Assembly (NCBI GenBank): GCA_005223045.1 | Contig: NJBM01000020.1 | Coordinates: 1 to 64,000, forward strand | DNA length: 64,000 bases | Direction: 5' to 3' | From: Planctomycetes bacterium B3_Pla | Lineage (GTDB): Bacteria; Planctomycetota; Phycisphaerae; Sedimentisphaerales; Anaerobacaceae | In this document: one piece after another, positions 6,799 to 15,051 of the stretch | How the letters are laid out: each line of letters opens with the position of its first letter | Numbering within the stretch: the stretch's first letter is position 1 | Position numbers and translations under genes: made by a program | Notes under the pieces: generated by a model | Told to the model about the DNA's origin: nothing | What the model saw: the letters and a program-made list of their open reading frames with translations, nothing else | Database searches by the model: none

Positions 6799-9477
6799 AT
6801 GGGATGTGACTTTCGGATAGTACGGTGCACAGCGCTTATTCTGCTGACTGTGGGGTGCGTATTTGCGGAGGCTGAGACATGGTCGTCGGTCGAGGCTGAC
6901 TGGCTCAGACAAGCGGAGGTCTGGATTGAGTCGCCGGAGCCGGAGTTCACGTACCCGATAGGGTACTTTTTGGACCGAGGCCGGCGACTTGAAAGGGACC
7001 TGCAGCAGATTTCGGTTGACACAAAGACATTCAGGGCGGAGCTACGCAGGCTGGAGCAGGACTTCAGATACCTCGGCCCGGAGGCCAGCAAGGACGCCCA
7101 ACGCCGGCTGTATCTTGAAGTGAGACGCGCCATCAGGCGGGCTGCATTCTCAAATCCGCTGCTTAGCTTCGAGGAGCTTCTTTTCGTTAAACGCTTCACT
7201 CAGGAGACGTATCCTGATGTATGCCTGAATCACATGCCATGGGTTTCGCGGCCGGGCGGCGACATCTGCGTACTCACGATGGCCGGGCCTGATCAGGAGC
7301 CGAAGGTGCGCAACATCCTCAGAAGCCGACTTGGGCCTGGGCACGTGCACGGGATGGATCTGTCCTGGGATGCGAATCGGATCGTATTCGGCTATGCGCA
7401 GGCCGCGAGCGACCAACCGCCTGCGGGATGGAAGGACAGGCTCACGAATTACCGGCTTCGACGGACCGTCGAACCGATTCACATATTCGAGGTCGGGGCC
7501 GATGGCATGGCTCTGCGGCAGATAACAGATGGGCAGTGGAGCGATCTGGATCCGACGTATGCTCCGAACGGAGACATCGTGTTCGTGTCGGAGCGCTGCG
7601 GGTGTTCTTTGCAGTGCAATGAGTACGACAAGGACGAGACGTCGTGTAATCTCTTTTCGTGCCGGCCGGACGGCAGCGGTATTCGCTGGTTGAGCGTGTC
7701 AAAGGACGGCGACTATCTGCCGCACACGCTTTCCGACGGCACAATCGGCTATACGCGATGGGAATATCAGGAGCGCGGGTGGGCCCATATTCAGTCAATC
7801 TGGGTAATTCGCCCGGACGGGACAGGGGCGGACGCCTTGTTCAAGCAGCACTTTAACGACCCGTGGGCCATCGAGGACGTTCGGTCGATTCCGGGACCTG
7901 GCGTGAGCAGGCTTTCGGCCGTAGCGGCAGGTCATCATACTCTGGCGGTCGGCCCGGTGGTAGTGATAACACCGAGCGTTGGGATGAACAATCCAGCGGG
8001 GATCAAGATCGTGACCCCCGGGGTAAAACCTCCGGAGGGTGGGATGTCAGGCAGTACGGTTGACGAGGGCGGCGTGTTTGACAGGGGCGGATTTTACACC
8101 ACGGTCTGGCCACTGTCGGATAAGTACTTCCTCGCCTGCTATTCCTACTCAAGCGCCCAGACTGAGCCGGCCGGTTATGGGATATATCTGATCGATGCCT
8201 TCGGGACGAAGGAACTCGTGTACCGGGACGAGAGTATCTCGTGCTTTAGTCCGATACCGCTCGTCGCTCGTGAGCGGCCGCCGATACTGCCGGAACTTAC
8301 CGACCCGAACGTAACGTACGCCACCTGTGCGGTGAGCAACGTGACATACGGGGCCGACGGCATCTCGACCGGGCGGGCGCGCTATATCAGGATTTCTCAA
8401 CGGCTTCAGTGGCCGTACGACAATGAGTACGGAGGCCATCGCTATACGGAGAAGGCATATCCCAATAACTGGACGCCGGTGCGGGTAATAGGGACTGTCC
8501 CGGTTGAGAGTGACGGCAGCGCGCATTTTCGGGTGCCTGCGGATACGCCCGTTTACTTCCAGCTTTTGGATCGGGACCACATGGAGTTGCGGCGGATGCG
8601 GTCGTTTATCAGCTTCCAGCCGGGCGAGGTCCGCGGCTGCGTGGGCTGTCATGAAAGCCGGGAGGAGGCGCCGCGGCAAGATCGCATTCCATTGGCTCTC
8701 ACGCGAGAACCGCTGGATCCTGTGCCGCCGCCCTGGGGTGAGAGGCCGATCAGCTTTCTGCGTGATATTCAGCCGATTCTGGACCGGCATTGCGTAGGTT
8801 GTCACAGCGGTTTGAGTCCGGCCGGGGGACTGGACTTCTACGGAGGGCTGACCGCCGGGCCGGAGCGGGGACCGGGGCATGCAACCTACATTGCCGGGTA
8901 CGGAGCCAATAGAGCATTCGAGACGATCATTGAGCACAAGCTGGTTTCATGGTCGCAGGTCCAGGGTGATGCCAGGATCACGCAACCTCTTGAATTCGGC
9001 TCCCACAAGAGCAAGTTGGTGAAGGTACTGCGGGCCGGAGCATGTGGAAAGAGAGCAAAGCTCAGCCGGTCGGAGTGGCTGCGGCTGGTGACGTGGATTG
9101 ACGGCAACGCCCCGTATCACGACAGTTTTGTGAACAAAAGACAGCCAAAGCCTTCGTATAGCCTGCCTGCCGATACGGAGCTGGTCAGGGAGATATCGAG
9201 TATCCACGAGAGGCGCTGCGGCTCGTGCCATGAGGCTCCGGAGGTATCGAGGCCGGACTGGGTGGACATTCGTCGGCCCATGCAAAGCCTTTTCCTTACC
9301 GCGCCGCTGGAAAAGTCCGCCGGCGGAACGGGCAAATGCGGTAAGGTGACATATCGCAACTGCGAGGATGTGGACTATCAGGCCGTATTAAAGCTTGTCG
9401 TTGATGCGGTCGAGGATGCGTGGAGGAATCCCCGACGGGATATGATGGCACTTCAAGAGGGATGGACGCGCAAATGA
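6799..9477 (+). CDS. Exported PD40/multihaem protein, hydrazine-synthase-alpha-like family
   Basis: The 892-residue protein starts with a signal peptide (MGCDFRIVRCTALILLTVGC, then a VFAEA cleavage context). The central part contains TolB/PD40-type beta-propeller pieces (GADGMALRQITDGQW; APNGDIVFVSERC). Three c-type haem motifs CXXCH follow at residues 614-618 (CVGCH), 665-669 (CVGCH) and 807-811 (CGSCH), with the family word WLRLVTWIDGNAPY between the last two. This architecture is that of the planctomycete family named after the middle domain of hydrazine synthase alpha. Most members are not in anammox bacteria, so hydrazine synthesis should not be inferred; periplasmic redox or carbohydrate-linked roles are more likely. 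ATG 6799 with AAGGAG upstream is chosen over in-frame ATG codons further left because it begins the signal peptide. The gene stands alone. Confidence 0.8.
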   Translation: MGCDFRIVRCTALILLTVGCVFAEAETWSSVEADWLRQAEVWIESPEPEFTYPIGYFLDRGRRLERDLQQISVDTKTFRAELRRLEQDFRYLGPEASKDAQRRLYLEVRRAIRRAAFSNPLLSFEELLFVKRFTQETYPDVCLNHMPWVSRPGGDICVLTMAGPDQEPKVRNILRSRLGPGHVHGMDLSWDANRIVFGYAQAASDQPPAGWKDRLTNYRLRRTVEPIHIFEVGADGMALRQITDGQWSDLDPTYAPNGDIVFVSERCGCSLQCNEYDKDETSCNLFSCRPDGSGIRWLSVSKDGDYLPHTLSDGTIGYTRWEYQERGWAHIQSIWVIRPDGTGADALFKQHFNDPWAIEDVRSIPGPGVSRLSAVAAGHHTLAVGPVVVITPSVGMNNPAGIKIVTPGVKPPEGGMSGSTVDEGGVFDRGGFYTTVWPLSDKYFLACYSYSSAQTEPAGYGIYLIDAFGTKELVYRDESISCFSPIPLVARERPPILPELTDPNVTYATCAVSNVTYGADGISTGRARYIRISQRLQWPYDNEYGGHRYTEKAYPNNWTPVRVIGTVPVESDGSAHFRVPADTPVYFQLLDRDHMELRRMRSFISFQPGEVRGCVGCHESREEAPRQDRIPLALTREPLDPVPPPWGERPISFLRDIQPILDRHCVGCHSGLSPAGGLDFYGGLTAGPERGPGHATYIAGYGANRAFETIIEHKLVSWSQVQGDARITQPLEFGSHKSKLVKVLRAGACGKRAKLSRSEWLRLVTWIDGNAPYHDSFVNKRQPKPSYSLPADTELVREISSIHERRCGSCHEAPEVSRPDWVDIRRPMQSLFLTAPLEKSAGGTGKCGKVTYRNCEDVDYQAVLKLVVDAVEDAWRNPRRDMMALQEGWTRK

Positions 9478-9726
9478 AGCATCACGCCGGCACAGGATTG
9501 CCTTATCACAGGCAAAACTCACTTGGGGGAATCCGGGGACATCTTTTATTTCTCCCTTTCACAGAGGTCCTTTCGTATCTCGCATAAGAATCTCCAAACA
9601 GATGCATCGAAACTGGCTTGCTCTGCATCCGTAAGGTTTAGCTTAGTACACGTGAGTCTGTCTGTCAACAACTTAATCATGCCACAGAGGACCCAGCACA
9701 GCCTTTGGCCGCAACCAAAAAACTGA

Positions 9727-9802
9727 AACCACGAATTAACACGAATGAACACGAACAACCATCAAATTGAAACCACGGATTAACGCGGATTTTCACAGAT
9801 TT
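9727..9802. repeat. CCACGRATTAACRCG direct repeat pair
   Basis: GAAACCACGAATTAACACGA (from about 9724) and GAAACCACGGATTAACGCGG (from about 9766) are near-identical direct repeats. The second runs into TTTTCACAGATTT. Related wording (CCACAGATTTCACAG) is at about 445-460. These phrases are typical of low-complexity intergenic repeats in planctomycete metagenome bins. Confidence 0.55.
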
Positions 9803-9803
9803 A

Positions 9804-9949
9804 GTAGGGTGTGCAGCTTGCTGCACACGCTGGTTTATTCATCAAAAAGAACGTCTCGCTTGTCTGTAATTTGCCATAGTGACATCGCAGTTATCTCTCC
9901 CGCGTGTGCAATCCCGGCGCGCCGGGATTGCACACCCTACCGGGCTAAT
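9804..9949. repeat. Bipartite palindromic element, copy 1 of a 150-bp repeat
   Basis: The element starts GTAGGGTGTGCAG, has a left hairpin (GTGCAGCTTGCTGCAC), about 85 bp of core, and a right hairpin (TGCAATCCCGGCGCGCCGGG...) that closes with TGCACACCCTAC and CGGGCTAAT. Its core is about 90% identical by eye to that of the copy at 10687-10839. The outer ends GTAGGGTGTGCA and TGCACACCCTAC are a perfect terminal inverted repeat, so it resembles a non-autonomous mobile element or BIME. Confidence 0.75.
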
Positions 9950-10031
9950 CGTATTGAGCCACGATTGATAAAACGTCAGACGCGAAGATTCGGTTTTTTA
10001 AAAATGCCACGTGATAAAGCAAGGCGAAGGG

Positions 10032-10061
10032 CTTAACTTAGTGCCATTATATGGTGTCCCC
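10032..10061. repeat. 30-bp dispersed repeat, copy 2
   Basis: CTTAACTTAGTGCCATTA followed by TATGGTGTCCCC differs by one base from 1937-1966. Confidence 0.7.
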
Positions 10062-10307
10062 AGATATCCACCCAATCAACTAATTCACCAGTTAACATAA
10101 GTAATAAGCCACAAAGAAGCTCAAAAAACGCATAAAACTAAATACTAACGACTATTTTAATCCTGTTTTTCTCTTGAAAATCCTGCCTTGCAGGTATATA
10201 TTGTTTGTTGCGACGTACTCCATGATTTTGAGCCAGCCGTTAGGGCTTCTTTGGTGTTTTTTTTATTGTTTACTGAAACTGCAGAGTAATATGTTCGGAG
10301 ACAAAAC

Positions 10308-10586
10308 ATGACTTATCTTTCTGTTTGTTTAATTGTTATCCCTGTTGCAGCTATAATCATGCATTGGAGGATTAGAAGTGGACACTATAAAAAGACGAGT
10401 CTGCCATTAAAAAAAAGGTTATTGTGGGCATTTATTTGCATTATACCACCAGCCACAGTATTTATGTCTAAACCTAAACTCTACATAGGAATTGTAATTT
10501 GTATCATATTCATCTGTGTCTTACTGTATGGATCTAAATTAGAAAAGACATCCGATACATCTGGATCCATGGGATGGGGGGGATAA
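10308..10586 (+). CDS. Small membrane protein, unknown function
   Basis: This 92-residue frame has a good ribosome-binding site (GGAG, 7 nt before ATG 10308). It has three hydrophobic segments: about residues 4-20 (LSVCLIVIPVAAIIMHW), 38-53 (LLWAFICIIPPATVFM) and 58-74 (LYIGIVICIIFICVLLYG), separated by Lys/Arg-rich loops. The tail is Gly/Ser-rich and polar. No family is recognised. It is AT-rich and lies between two GTAGGGTG-family elements, in a setting like that of the small genes at 1170-3616. Confidence 0.5.
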   Translation: MTYLSVCLIVIPVAAIIMHWRIRSGHYKKTSLPLKKRLLWAFICIIPPATVFMSKPKLYIGIVICIIFICVLLYGSKLEKTSDTSGSMGWGG

Positions 10587-10686
10587 ATAGAGGGATAAGG
10601 GGGTCACGTCTTAAATATTCATTATTCGCTTTCGCAATTTGTCATAGCTTGCGATCATAATCGTCGTCCCTAGTATGCTCAGCCTG

Positions 10687-10839
10687 GTAGGGTGTGCAGC
10701 TTGTGCCTTGGGCACGGGTTGCACACGCTGGTTTATTCATCAGAAAGAACGTCTCGCTCATCTGTGATTTGCCATAGTGACATCACAATTATCTCTCCCG
10801 CGTGTGCAAGATGAATCTTGCACACCCTACCGGGCTAAT
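10687..10839. repeat. Bipartite palindromic element, copy 2 of a 150-bp repeat
   Basis: The ends are GTAGGGTGTGCAG and TGCACACCCTAC, then CGGGCTAAT, as in 9804-9949. The left hairpin differs (TTGTGCC-TT-GGGCACGG) and so does the right (GTGCAAGATGAATCTTGCAC), while the core is nearly the same. The last few bases overlap the stop codon of the RidA-family gene on the minus strand, so the element ends flush with a gene end. It may serve as its 3' hairpin. Confidence 0.75.
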
Positions 10840-11284
10840 TGGTCTTTACCGCCGTTACCATGATTTCAATCAAAGCATCTTTTGGCAGATGCGCCGCTTG
10901 AATAGCTGCACGAGCAGGCGGTGATTCCTGAAAATAAGTTGCGTACACTGCATTCATAGCTGCATAGTTATTGAGATCAGACAGAAAGACATGGCTTTGC
11001 ACCACGTCGCTTATGGAAAATCCGGCCGCTCGCAGAACAGCCTGAATATTTTTTAATACTTGATGTGTCTGTTCCTCAATTCCGCCTGTTACGAAATTCC
11101 CTGTAGCTGGGTCAATTGCAATTTGCCCGGCAAGATAAAGAGTGTTGCCCACCCGAATCGCCTGGGAATAAGGTCCAATTGCAGCAGGAGCATCTTTTGT
11201 GGCAATAACTTCTCGATCTAAGGGCTGTGCAGCACAACCTGTTAAAAATACAATAGAGCAAAAAGGCAGAAGTATCTTTGTCAT
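10835..11284 (-). CDS. RidA/YjgF-family protein with a lipoprotein signal peptide
   Basis: The 149-residue protein begins MTKILLPFCSIVFLTGC, a clean lipoprotein signal with lipobox LTGC. It is followed by a complete RidA domain: IGPYSQAI near the start, TLYLAGQIAIDP, and the PPARAAIQAAHLPKDALIEI ending with the Arg and Glu that bind carboxylate and activate water in RidA deaminases. RidA hydrolyses reactive enamine/imine intermediates in the cytoplasm, so an envelope-anchored version is unusual. In-frame codons to 11323 are rejected because ATG 11284 opens the signal peptide. The gene starts 5 bp after the prepilin-like gene and is the last of a three-gene operon. Confidence 0.85.
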   Translation of the reverse strand: MTKILLPFCSIVFLTGCAAQPLDREVIATKDAPAAIGPYSQAIRVGNTLYLAGQIAIDPATGNFVTGGIEEQTHQVLKNIQAVLRAAGFSISDVVQSHVFLSDLNNYAAMNAVYATYFQESPPARAAIQAAHLPKDALIEIMVTAVKTN

Positions 11285-11289
11285 GATCG

Positions 11290-12048
11290 TTATTGGTTTG
11301 GCGTATAGCCCAATTTGCCCCAAGCTCCTTTCTGTACTTTATGTAAGTCCTGGTTACCAGGTTGTCGGGATACGTCGCCGTGACGTAGAGTACCCTGCCA
11401 CACGGAGTAATCCGCTTCTGTAACCTCAAAAGTGCGAGTATCGCTCCATTTGTAATAAACACCGTGCCCGTCTGCAAAAGAAGCCGTAGTCCCCTGGCCA
11501 TGGCGACGGGTGATTTGGTCCCACCAGCGGGGCTCTGTATACCAGATTGTCCAACTGTTGGGACTTAGGCGTCCCTCGTCAATAAAGACCAAACGCTTCG
11601 AAGCCTGTTTAATCGGACTCCTTTTTTTGAAGGTCATCCCATCAGACCAGGGATGTCCAGAATAACCGTTCATCGCGTCCATAATCGCATAGGTGACCAC
11701 CTCACCTCGTATCCCAGTGGGACAACAGTAGGACTTCACATTAGGGCAGTATTCATAAAGGGTTCCTCCCCTGAGGCCTGCGAGTTTTTGTTGTTCAGGT
11801 GCGTTTTGATTGCTTACCCACTCCACCCAACCATCCGAATTGGGATTTGCATAGGGTATTCTATCATCATTCTCATCAGCGTACATAATCCAAGCTAAGG
11901 TAAGTTGCTTTAGATTGCCCATGCAGGCAGCCCGTTGACCCAGTAAACGGGCGCGGCCCAGTGCCGGCATCAGAACGGCCATCAAGATTGCGATGATGGC
12001 AATTACAACCAATAATTCTATTAACGTGAAAGCTCTTGATTTCTGCAT
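11290..12048 (-). CDS. Prepilin-type N-terminal cleavage/methylation protein with H-X9-DG motif
   Basis: The 252-residue protein begins with a short basic leader and the type IV pilin motif FTLIELLVVIAIIAILMAVL, with Glu at +5 after the cleavage site. The rest is an exported globular domain with several Cys and Trp residues. It contains the H-X9-DG processing-associated motif (RRHGQGTTASFADGHG), typical of the very expanded planctomycete pseudopilin-like families. Such proteins are thought to be surface or periplasmic; their substrates are unknown. ATG 12048 has an AAGG site upstream. It lies 26 bp after the oxidoreductase gene and 5 bp before the RidA-family gene, so it is co-transcribed with both. 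Confidence 0.88.
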   Translation of the reverse strand: MQKSRAFTLIELLVVIAIIAILMAVLMPALGRARLLGQRAACMGNLKQLTLAWIMYADENDDRIPYANPNSDGWVEWVSNQNAPEQQKLAGLRGGTLYEYCPNVKSYCCPTGIRGEVVTYAIMDAMNGYSGHPWSDGMTFKKRSPIKQASKRLVFIDEGRLSPNSWTIWYTEPRWWDQITRRHGQGTTASFADGHGVYYKWSDTRTFEVTEADYSVWQGTLRHGDVSRQPGNQDLHKVQKGAWGKLGYTPNQ

Positions 12049-12074
12049 GATCACACCTTTTCCTTTACCCTGGG

Positions 12075-13466
12075 TTAACCCAGTTTCCACGGTTTTCGGT
12101 ACTTGTAGTGCAGCAGCTTATTGGCCTGCTTGTTATTGGTAATTCTCTCGTCCTTCGGGTCCCAGTCAATGCGGGATTTTGTGGCGAGCGATATATTAGC
12201 CAACAGGGCAAACGTCGTCGAGCGGTGCCCTGTTTCCATGTCACAATTGGTTCGCTCTCTTGCCTTGACACAGTCACAGAAATTTCGAATGTGCTGGGCC
12301 GTAAGGTCTCCATCCACCTTTTTAGCCGCCAGCGGCTCGATCCGAGGGTCGGCATCCTGGAATTGCCCGCCCCTTGACGGCACAATTTTGTACGCAGCAC
12401 CTTCGGCGCCGCAGTAAAGATTGCCGAGCGTGCCTCGCAGCTCGACCTCTCCATCCACCAGGGCGGGGCCGCCGTTTGCCTCGTATTGGCCGAAAATGAG
12501 CAGCGCTCCCGAAGGCATCTCGAAAATCACCTGCATCGTATCCGGAACAGTCCGGTCGTCGTCGATTGCAAATCTCCCGCCGTGCGCGGATATTGAAATA
12601 GGCGCCTGCTCTGCGATAGCCCAGCGCATCGCATCGCAATAGTGCACGCCCCAGTTGGCCATCTGCGAGGAATAGGACTGCCACCAGCGGAACTTGTATA
12701 ACACAAGGTTGTCTTTGTGGGGGCGTTTTGGGCGGGGGCCAAGCCATAAGTCCCAATCCAGGCCTTTCGGTGGAGCCGTGTCGGGCAACAAACCTATCCC
12801 GTTCGGGTGCATATTGCTCACGCGGTAGGCCCTGCCTACTGTCACCTTGCCTATCCTTCCGGCCTGAATGTGCTCGGCTATTTGCATGTACGCTTTCGAC
12901 GAGCGTCGATGAAGGCCGACCTGGACGACACGATTATATCGTTTTGCGGCTTCGACCATCTTTCGGCCTTCATGCACGGTTACCGACAGCGGCTTTTCCA
13001 CATACACATCCTTTTCCGCCTGGCAAGCCATAATTGCCTGCACGGCGTGCCAATGGTCCGGAGTCGCGATGACCACGGCATCAATATCTTTGCGGTCGAG
13101 CAACCGGCGAAAATCTCTGTACCGAGCCACATTATCGCCCAGCTTTTCCGTCATCTTCGGGACTCTGCCGCCCAGAGAATCCCTGAGCTTCTTATCAACT
13201 TTGGAATAATCCCGCATCAGGTAAGGCTCATATACATCACAAAGGGCCGCGACCTCGACGTCATCCTGCTGAAGGAAACGGCTCAGTAGTTGTGTTCCGC
13301 GGTTGCCAACGCCGATAAAACCCACGCGAATCTTCTCATTGGCGCCGCGTGCGGCTCGTGAGACAGGGGCGCCGATGACATTCAATCCCAGCGTGACTGC
13401 CGCGGCTGATGCGGTTGAATTCTTAAGGAACCTGCGTCTTGTGGTTTTTTCTCGAGTTCCGTTCAT
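12075..13466 (-). CDS. Tat-exported Gfo/Idh/MocA-family oxidoreductase
   Basis: The 463-residue protein has a Tat signal (TTRRRFLKNS followed by a hydrophobic stretch and APVSRAA). The NAD(P)-binding Rossmann motif VGFIGVGNRGTQ is at about residues 47-58. The catalytic-lysine motif VYVEKPLS is at about 153-160, followed by the C-terminal alpha/beta domain (WGVHYCDAMRWA with the conserved His). Members oxidise or reduce sugars, inositols or their derivatives using tightly bound NAD(P); export through Tat fits a pre-folded, cofactor-loaded enzyme. The ATG at 13466 follows GGAG. It is the first gene of a minus-strand operon with a prepilin-like and a RidA-family gene. The substrate cannot be told from sequence. 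Confidence 0.9.
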   Translation of the reverse strand: MNGTREKTTRRRFLKNSTASAAAVTLGLNVIGAPVSRAARGANEKIRVGFIGVGNRGTQLLSRFLQQDDVEVAALCDVYEPYLMRDYSKVDKKLRDSLGGRVPKMTEKLGDNVARYRDFRRLLDRKDIDAVVIATPDHWHAVQAIMACQAEKDVYVEKPLSVTVHEGRKMVEAAKRYNRVVQVGLHRRSSKAYMQIAEHIQAGRIGKVTVGRAYRVSNMHPNGIGLLPDTAPPKGLDWDLWLGPRPKRPHKDNLVLYKFRWWQSYSSQMANWGVHYCDAMRWAIAEQAPISISAHGGRFAIDDDRTVPDTMQVIFEMPSGALLIFGQYEANGGPALVDGEVELRGTLGNLYCGAEGAAYKIVPSRGGQFQDADPRIEPLAAKKVDGDLTAQHIRNFCDCVKARERTNCDMETGHRSTTFALLANISLATKSRIDWDPKDERITNNKQANKLLHYKYRKPWKLG

Positions 13467-13604
13467 CTGCTATCTCCAGGGGCCTGTTCCATCCTTATCA
13501 ATAGCGCTTGGCGCAACGCCGGCGATTCTGCCTTGTCTTTTCTTGCCAGTTCTTATTATAGGCCCATCCGGCAATATCGCAAAGCTAAATTTCCAACATA
13601 GATG

Positions 13605-13634
13605 GTGCCAGCGTCGACGAAACTGTGGTATTAT
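13605..13634 (+). promoter_or_regulatory. Candidate promoter for the paralogous pair
   Basis: TATTAT at 13629-13634 is preceded by a weak -35-like GTGCCA at 13605-13610, with an 18-bp spacer. It lies about 47 bp before ATG 13681, in the divergent gap between two operons. Confidence 0.3.
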
Positions 13635-13680
13635 GAATGCGAAATCACATTGTCAGACCTACTCAAGGGAGATTTCACAA

Positions 13681-15051
13681 ATGAACGATCGCAGAACAGT
13701 CGCCAAGAAACGACGAAAAATCAAGTTTTCTCACGTGCTGATAGCATTGCTTCTTGCAGGCGTCGCTGCGTTTGCGTATTTCAGACTCAGCACGAAATTC
13801 AAGCTAAGGGCCGGGATTGACGCCATCCGCGCCGCGGGCTATCCGGTGACCTGTGCCGAGCTGGACCAGTGGTACAATATCCCGCCTGATGCCGAGAACG
13901 CCGCCTACATAATCGAGGATGCCTTTTCATTCTACAAGAAGTGGGATAGGGAGAAATCCAAATCTCTGCCGCTTGTCGGCAAGGCGAAGCTACCTCCCCG
14001 CACAGAATCACTACCAGCGGAAATGAAGGCTCTGATTGTCGAGTTCATCGCCGACAACAACGAGGCTATTGAACTGCTCCACGCCGGCGCCGCTGTGGAG
14101 CACTGCCGCTATCCTATAGACCTGAGTGCCGGCTTTGCGACTTTAGTGCCCAACCTGAGTGAAATGCGCGGGTGCGTTAGACTGCTGGAACTCGAAGCGG
14201 TTCTGCACGCCGAGAACGGAGACGGCCGCTCAGCTACACGCTCGGCAATATCGGGCTTTGGAATCGCCCGTTCGCTTGCGAAAGAGCCTGTGATGATTTC
14301 TCAACTTGTTCGCGCCGGATGCCAGGCTATTGCGATATTAACTGTCGAGCAAGTCGTCAACCGGACTGAACTGACAGATGAGCAATTGGTCGAACTTATC
14401 GAGCACGTCCGCAATAGCGAGCGTAGTTCGGATATATTCCGTGCATTCGTGGGCGAACGCTGCACAGGAATCAGCGTCTTCCGCGCGCCGGGGTCGGTCG
14501 GCTCGAATATTCTTGGCGGCGGCGTCCCTCTCAAACCTGCCCTGGCGCTTTACAGAGCCGCGGGCATGGCGGATGCCGATGCGGTTATTTACCTTGATCT
14601 TATGGACGGATACTTGAAGGCCGCCCGGCTTCCTCTGCATCAACGTCGAGAGGCCGTCAAAGCTGTTGAGGCCAAACTCCAAGCGACTTCAAAAGCCCAC
14701 ATACTGCTGCACATGATCATGCCTGCACTTTCGAGAGTCACAACCATAGAAATGAGAGCGATAGCTCACCTTCGCACCGCCCAGGTTGCCCTTGCGATCC
14801 AGCGCTATCGTCTCGCGGCCGGCGCGCTGCCCGACAAACTGGCGGACCTCGTGCCGGCTTACATCAAAACCGTCCCAAAGGACCCGTTCGACGGTAATGA
14901 GCTACGATACAGAAAACTCGATACAGGCGGCTTCGTGGTTTATAGCGTCGGCGAAGACCTGAGCGACGACGACGGCAAGGAAAAGCCGCCCAGGAGGCCG
15001 AGAGGACAAAAGCTCCCCAATTGGGATGTGACTTTCATAGTCGAGCGATGA
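13681..15051 (+). CDS. Membrane-anchored protein of unknown function, paralogue 1
   Basis: The 456-residue protein has a basic N-terminus (KKRRKIKFS), one transmembrane anchor at about residues 19-38 and a large external part. The C-terminus carries a segment common in planctomycete proteins (LPDKLADLVPAYIKTVPKDP, then FDGNELRYRK and VYSVGEDLSDDDG). It resembles the C-terminal end of pseudopilin-G-type proteins. ATG 13681 with AGGGAG upstream is preferred over a longer frame that overlaps the divergent gene. It is followed, with an ATGA overlap, by a clear paralogue. No enzymatic motif is seen. Confidence 0.8.
   Translation: MNDRRTVAKKRRKIKFSHVLIALLLAGVAAFAYFRLSTKFKLRAGIDAIRAAGYPVTCAELDQWYNIPPDAENAAYIIEDAFSFYKKWDREKSKSLPLVGKAKLPPRTESLPAEMKALIVEFIADNNEAIELLHAGAAVEHCRYPIDLSAGFATLVPNLSEMRGCVRLLELEAVLHAENGDGRSATRSAISGFGIARSLAKEPVMISQLVRAGCQAIAILTVEQVVNRTELTDEQLVELIEHVRNSERSSDIFRAFVGERCTGISVFRAPGSVGSNILGGGVPLKPALALYRAAGMADADAVIYLDLMDGYLKAARLPLHQRREAVKAVEAKLQATSKAHILLHMIMPALSRVTTIEMRAIAHLRTAQVALAIQRYRLAAGALPDKLADLVPAYIKTVPKDPFDGNELRYRKLDTGGFVVYSVGEDLSDDDGKEKPPRRPRGQKLPNWDVTFIVER

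Larger units (their letters stand above)
9478..10307. other. Intergenic region with several repeat types, no convincing gene
   Basis: The region contains the CCACGAATTAACACG/CCACGGATTAACGCG pair (9727-9802), a 146-bp palindromic element (9804-9949), the second 30-bp repeat (10032-10061) and AT-rich sequence up to the next small gene. Open frames at 9523-9726 and 9767-10036 run through these repeats and are not supported as genes. Confidence 0.55.

Noticed and set aside
8149..8937. 262-codon minus-strand frame inside the multihaem gene
   Set aside because: It is an antisense shadow of a high-GC coding region; the plus strand carries the haem motifs.
6799..9477. Hydrazine synthase and anammox metabolism
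   Set aside because: Only the alpha-like middle domain family is present; no beta/gamma subunits or hydrazine dehydrogenase are nearby, and the family is widespread in non-anammox planctomycetes.
9523..10036. Two short plus-strand frames (67 and 89 codons)
   Set aside because: Both run through dispersed repeats (CCACGRATTAAC pair and the palindromic element) and change sense with them.
10231..10264. Rho-independent terminator before the 92-codon gene
   Set aside because: The stem (AGCC/GGCT) is only 4 bp and the T-run is several bases away, so it is too weak to call.
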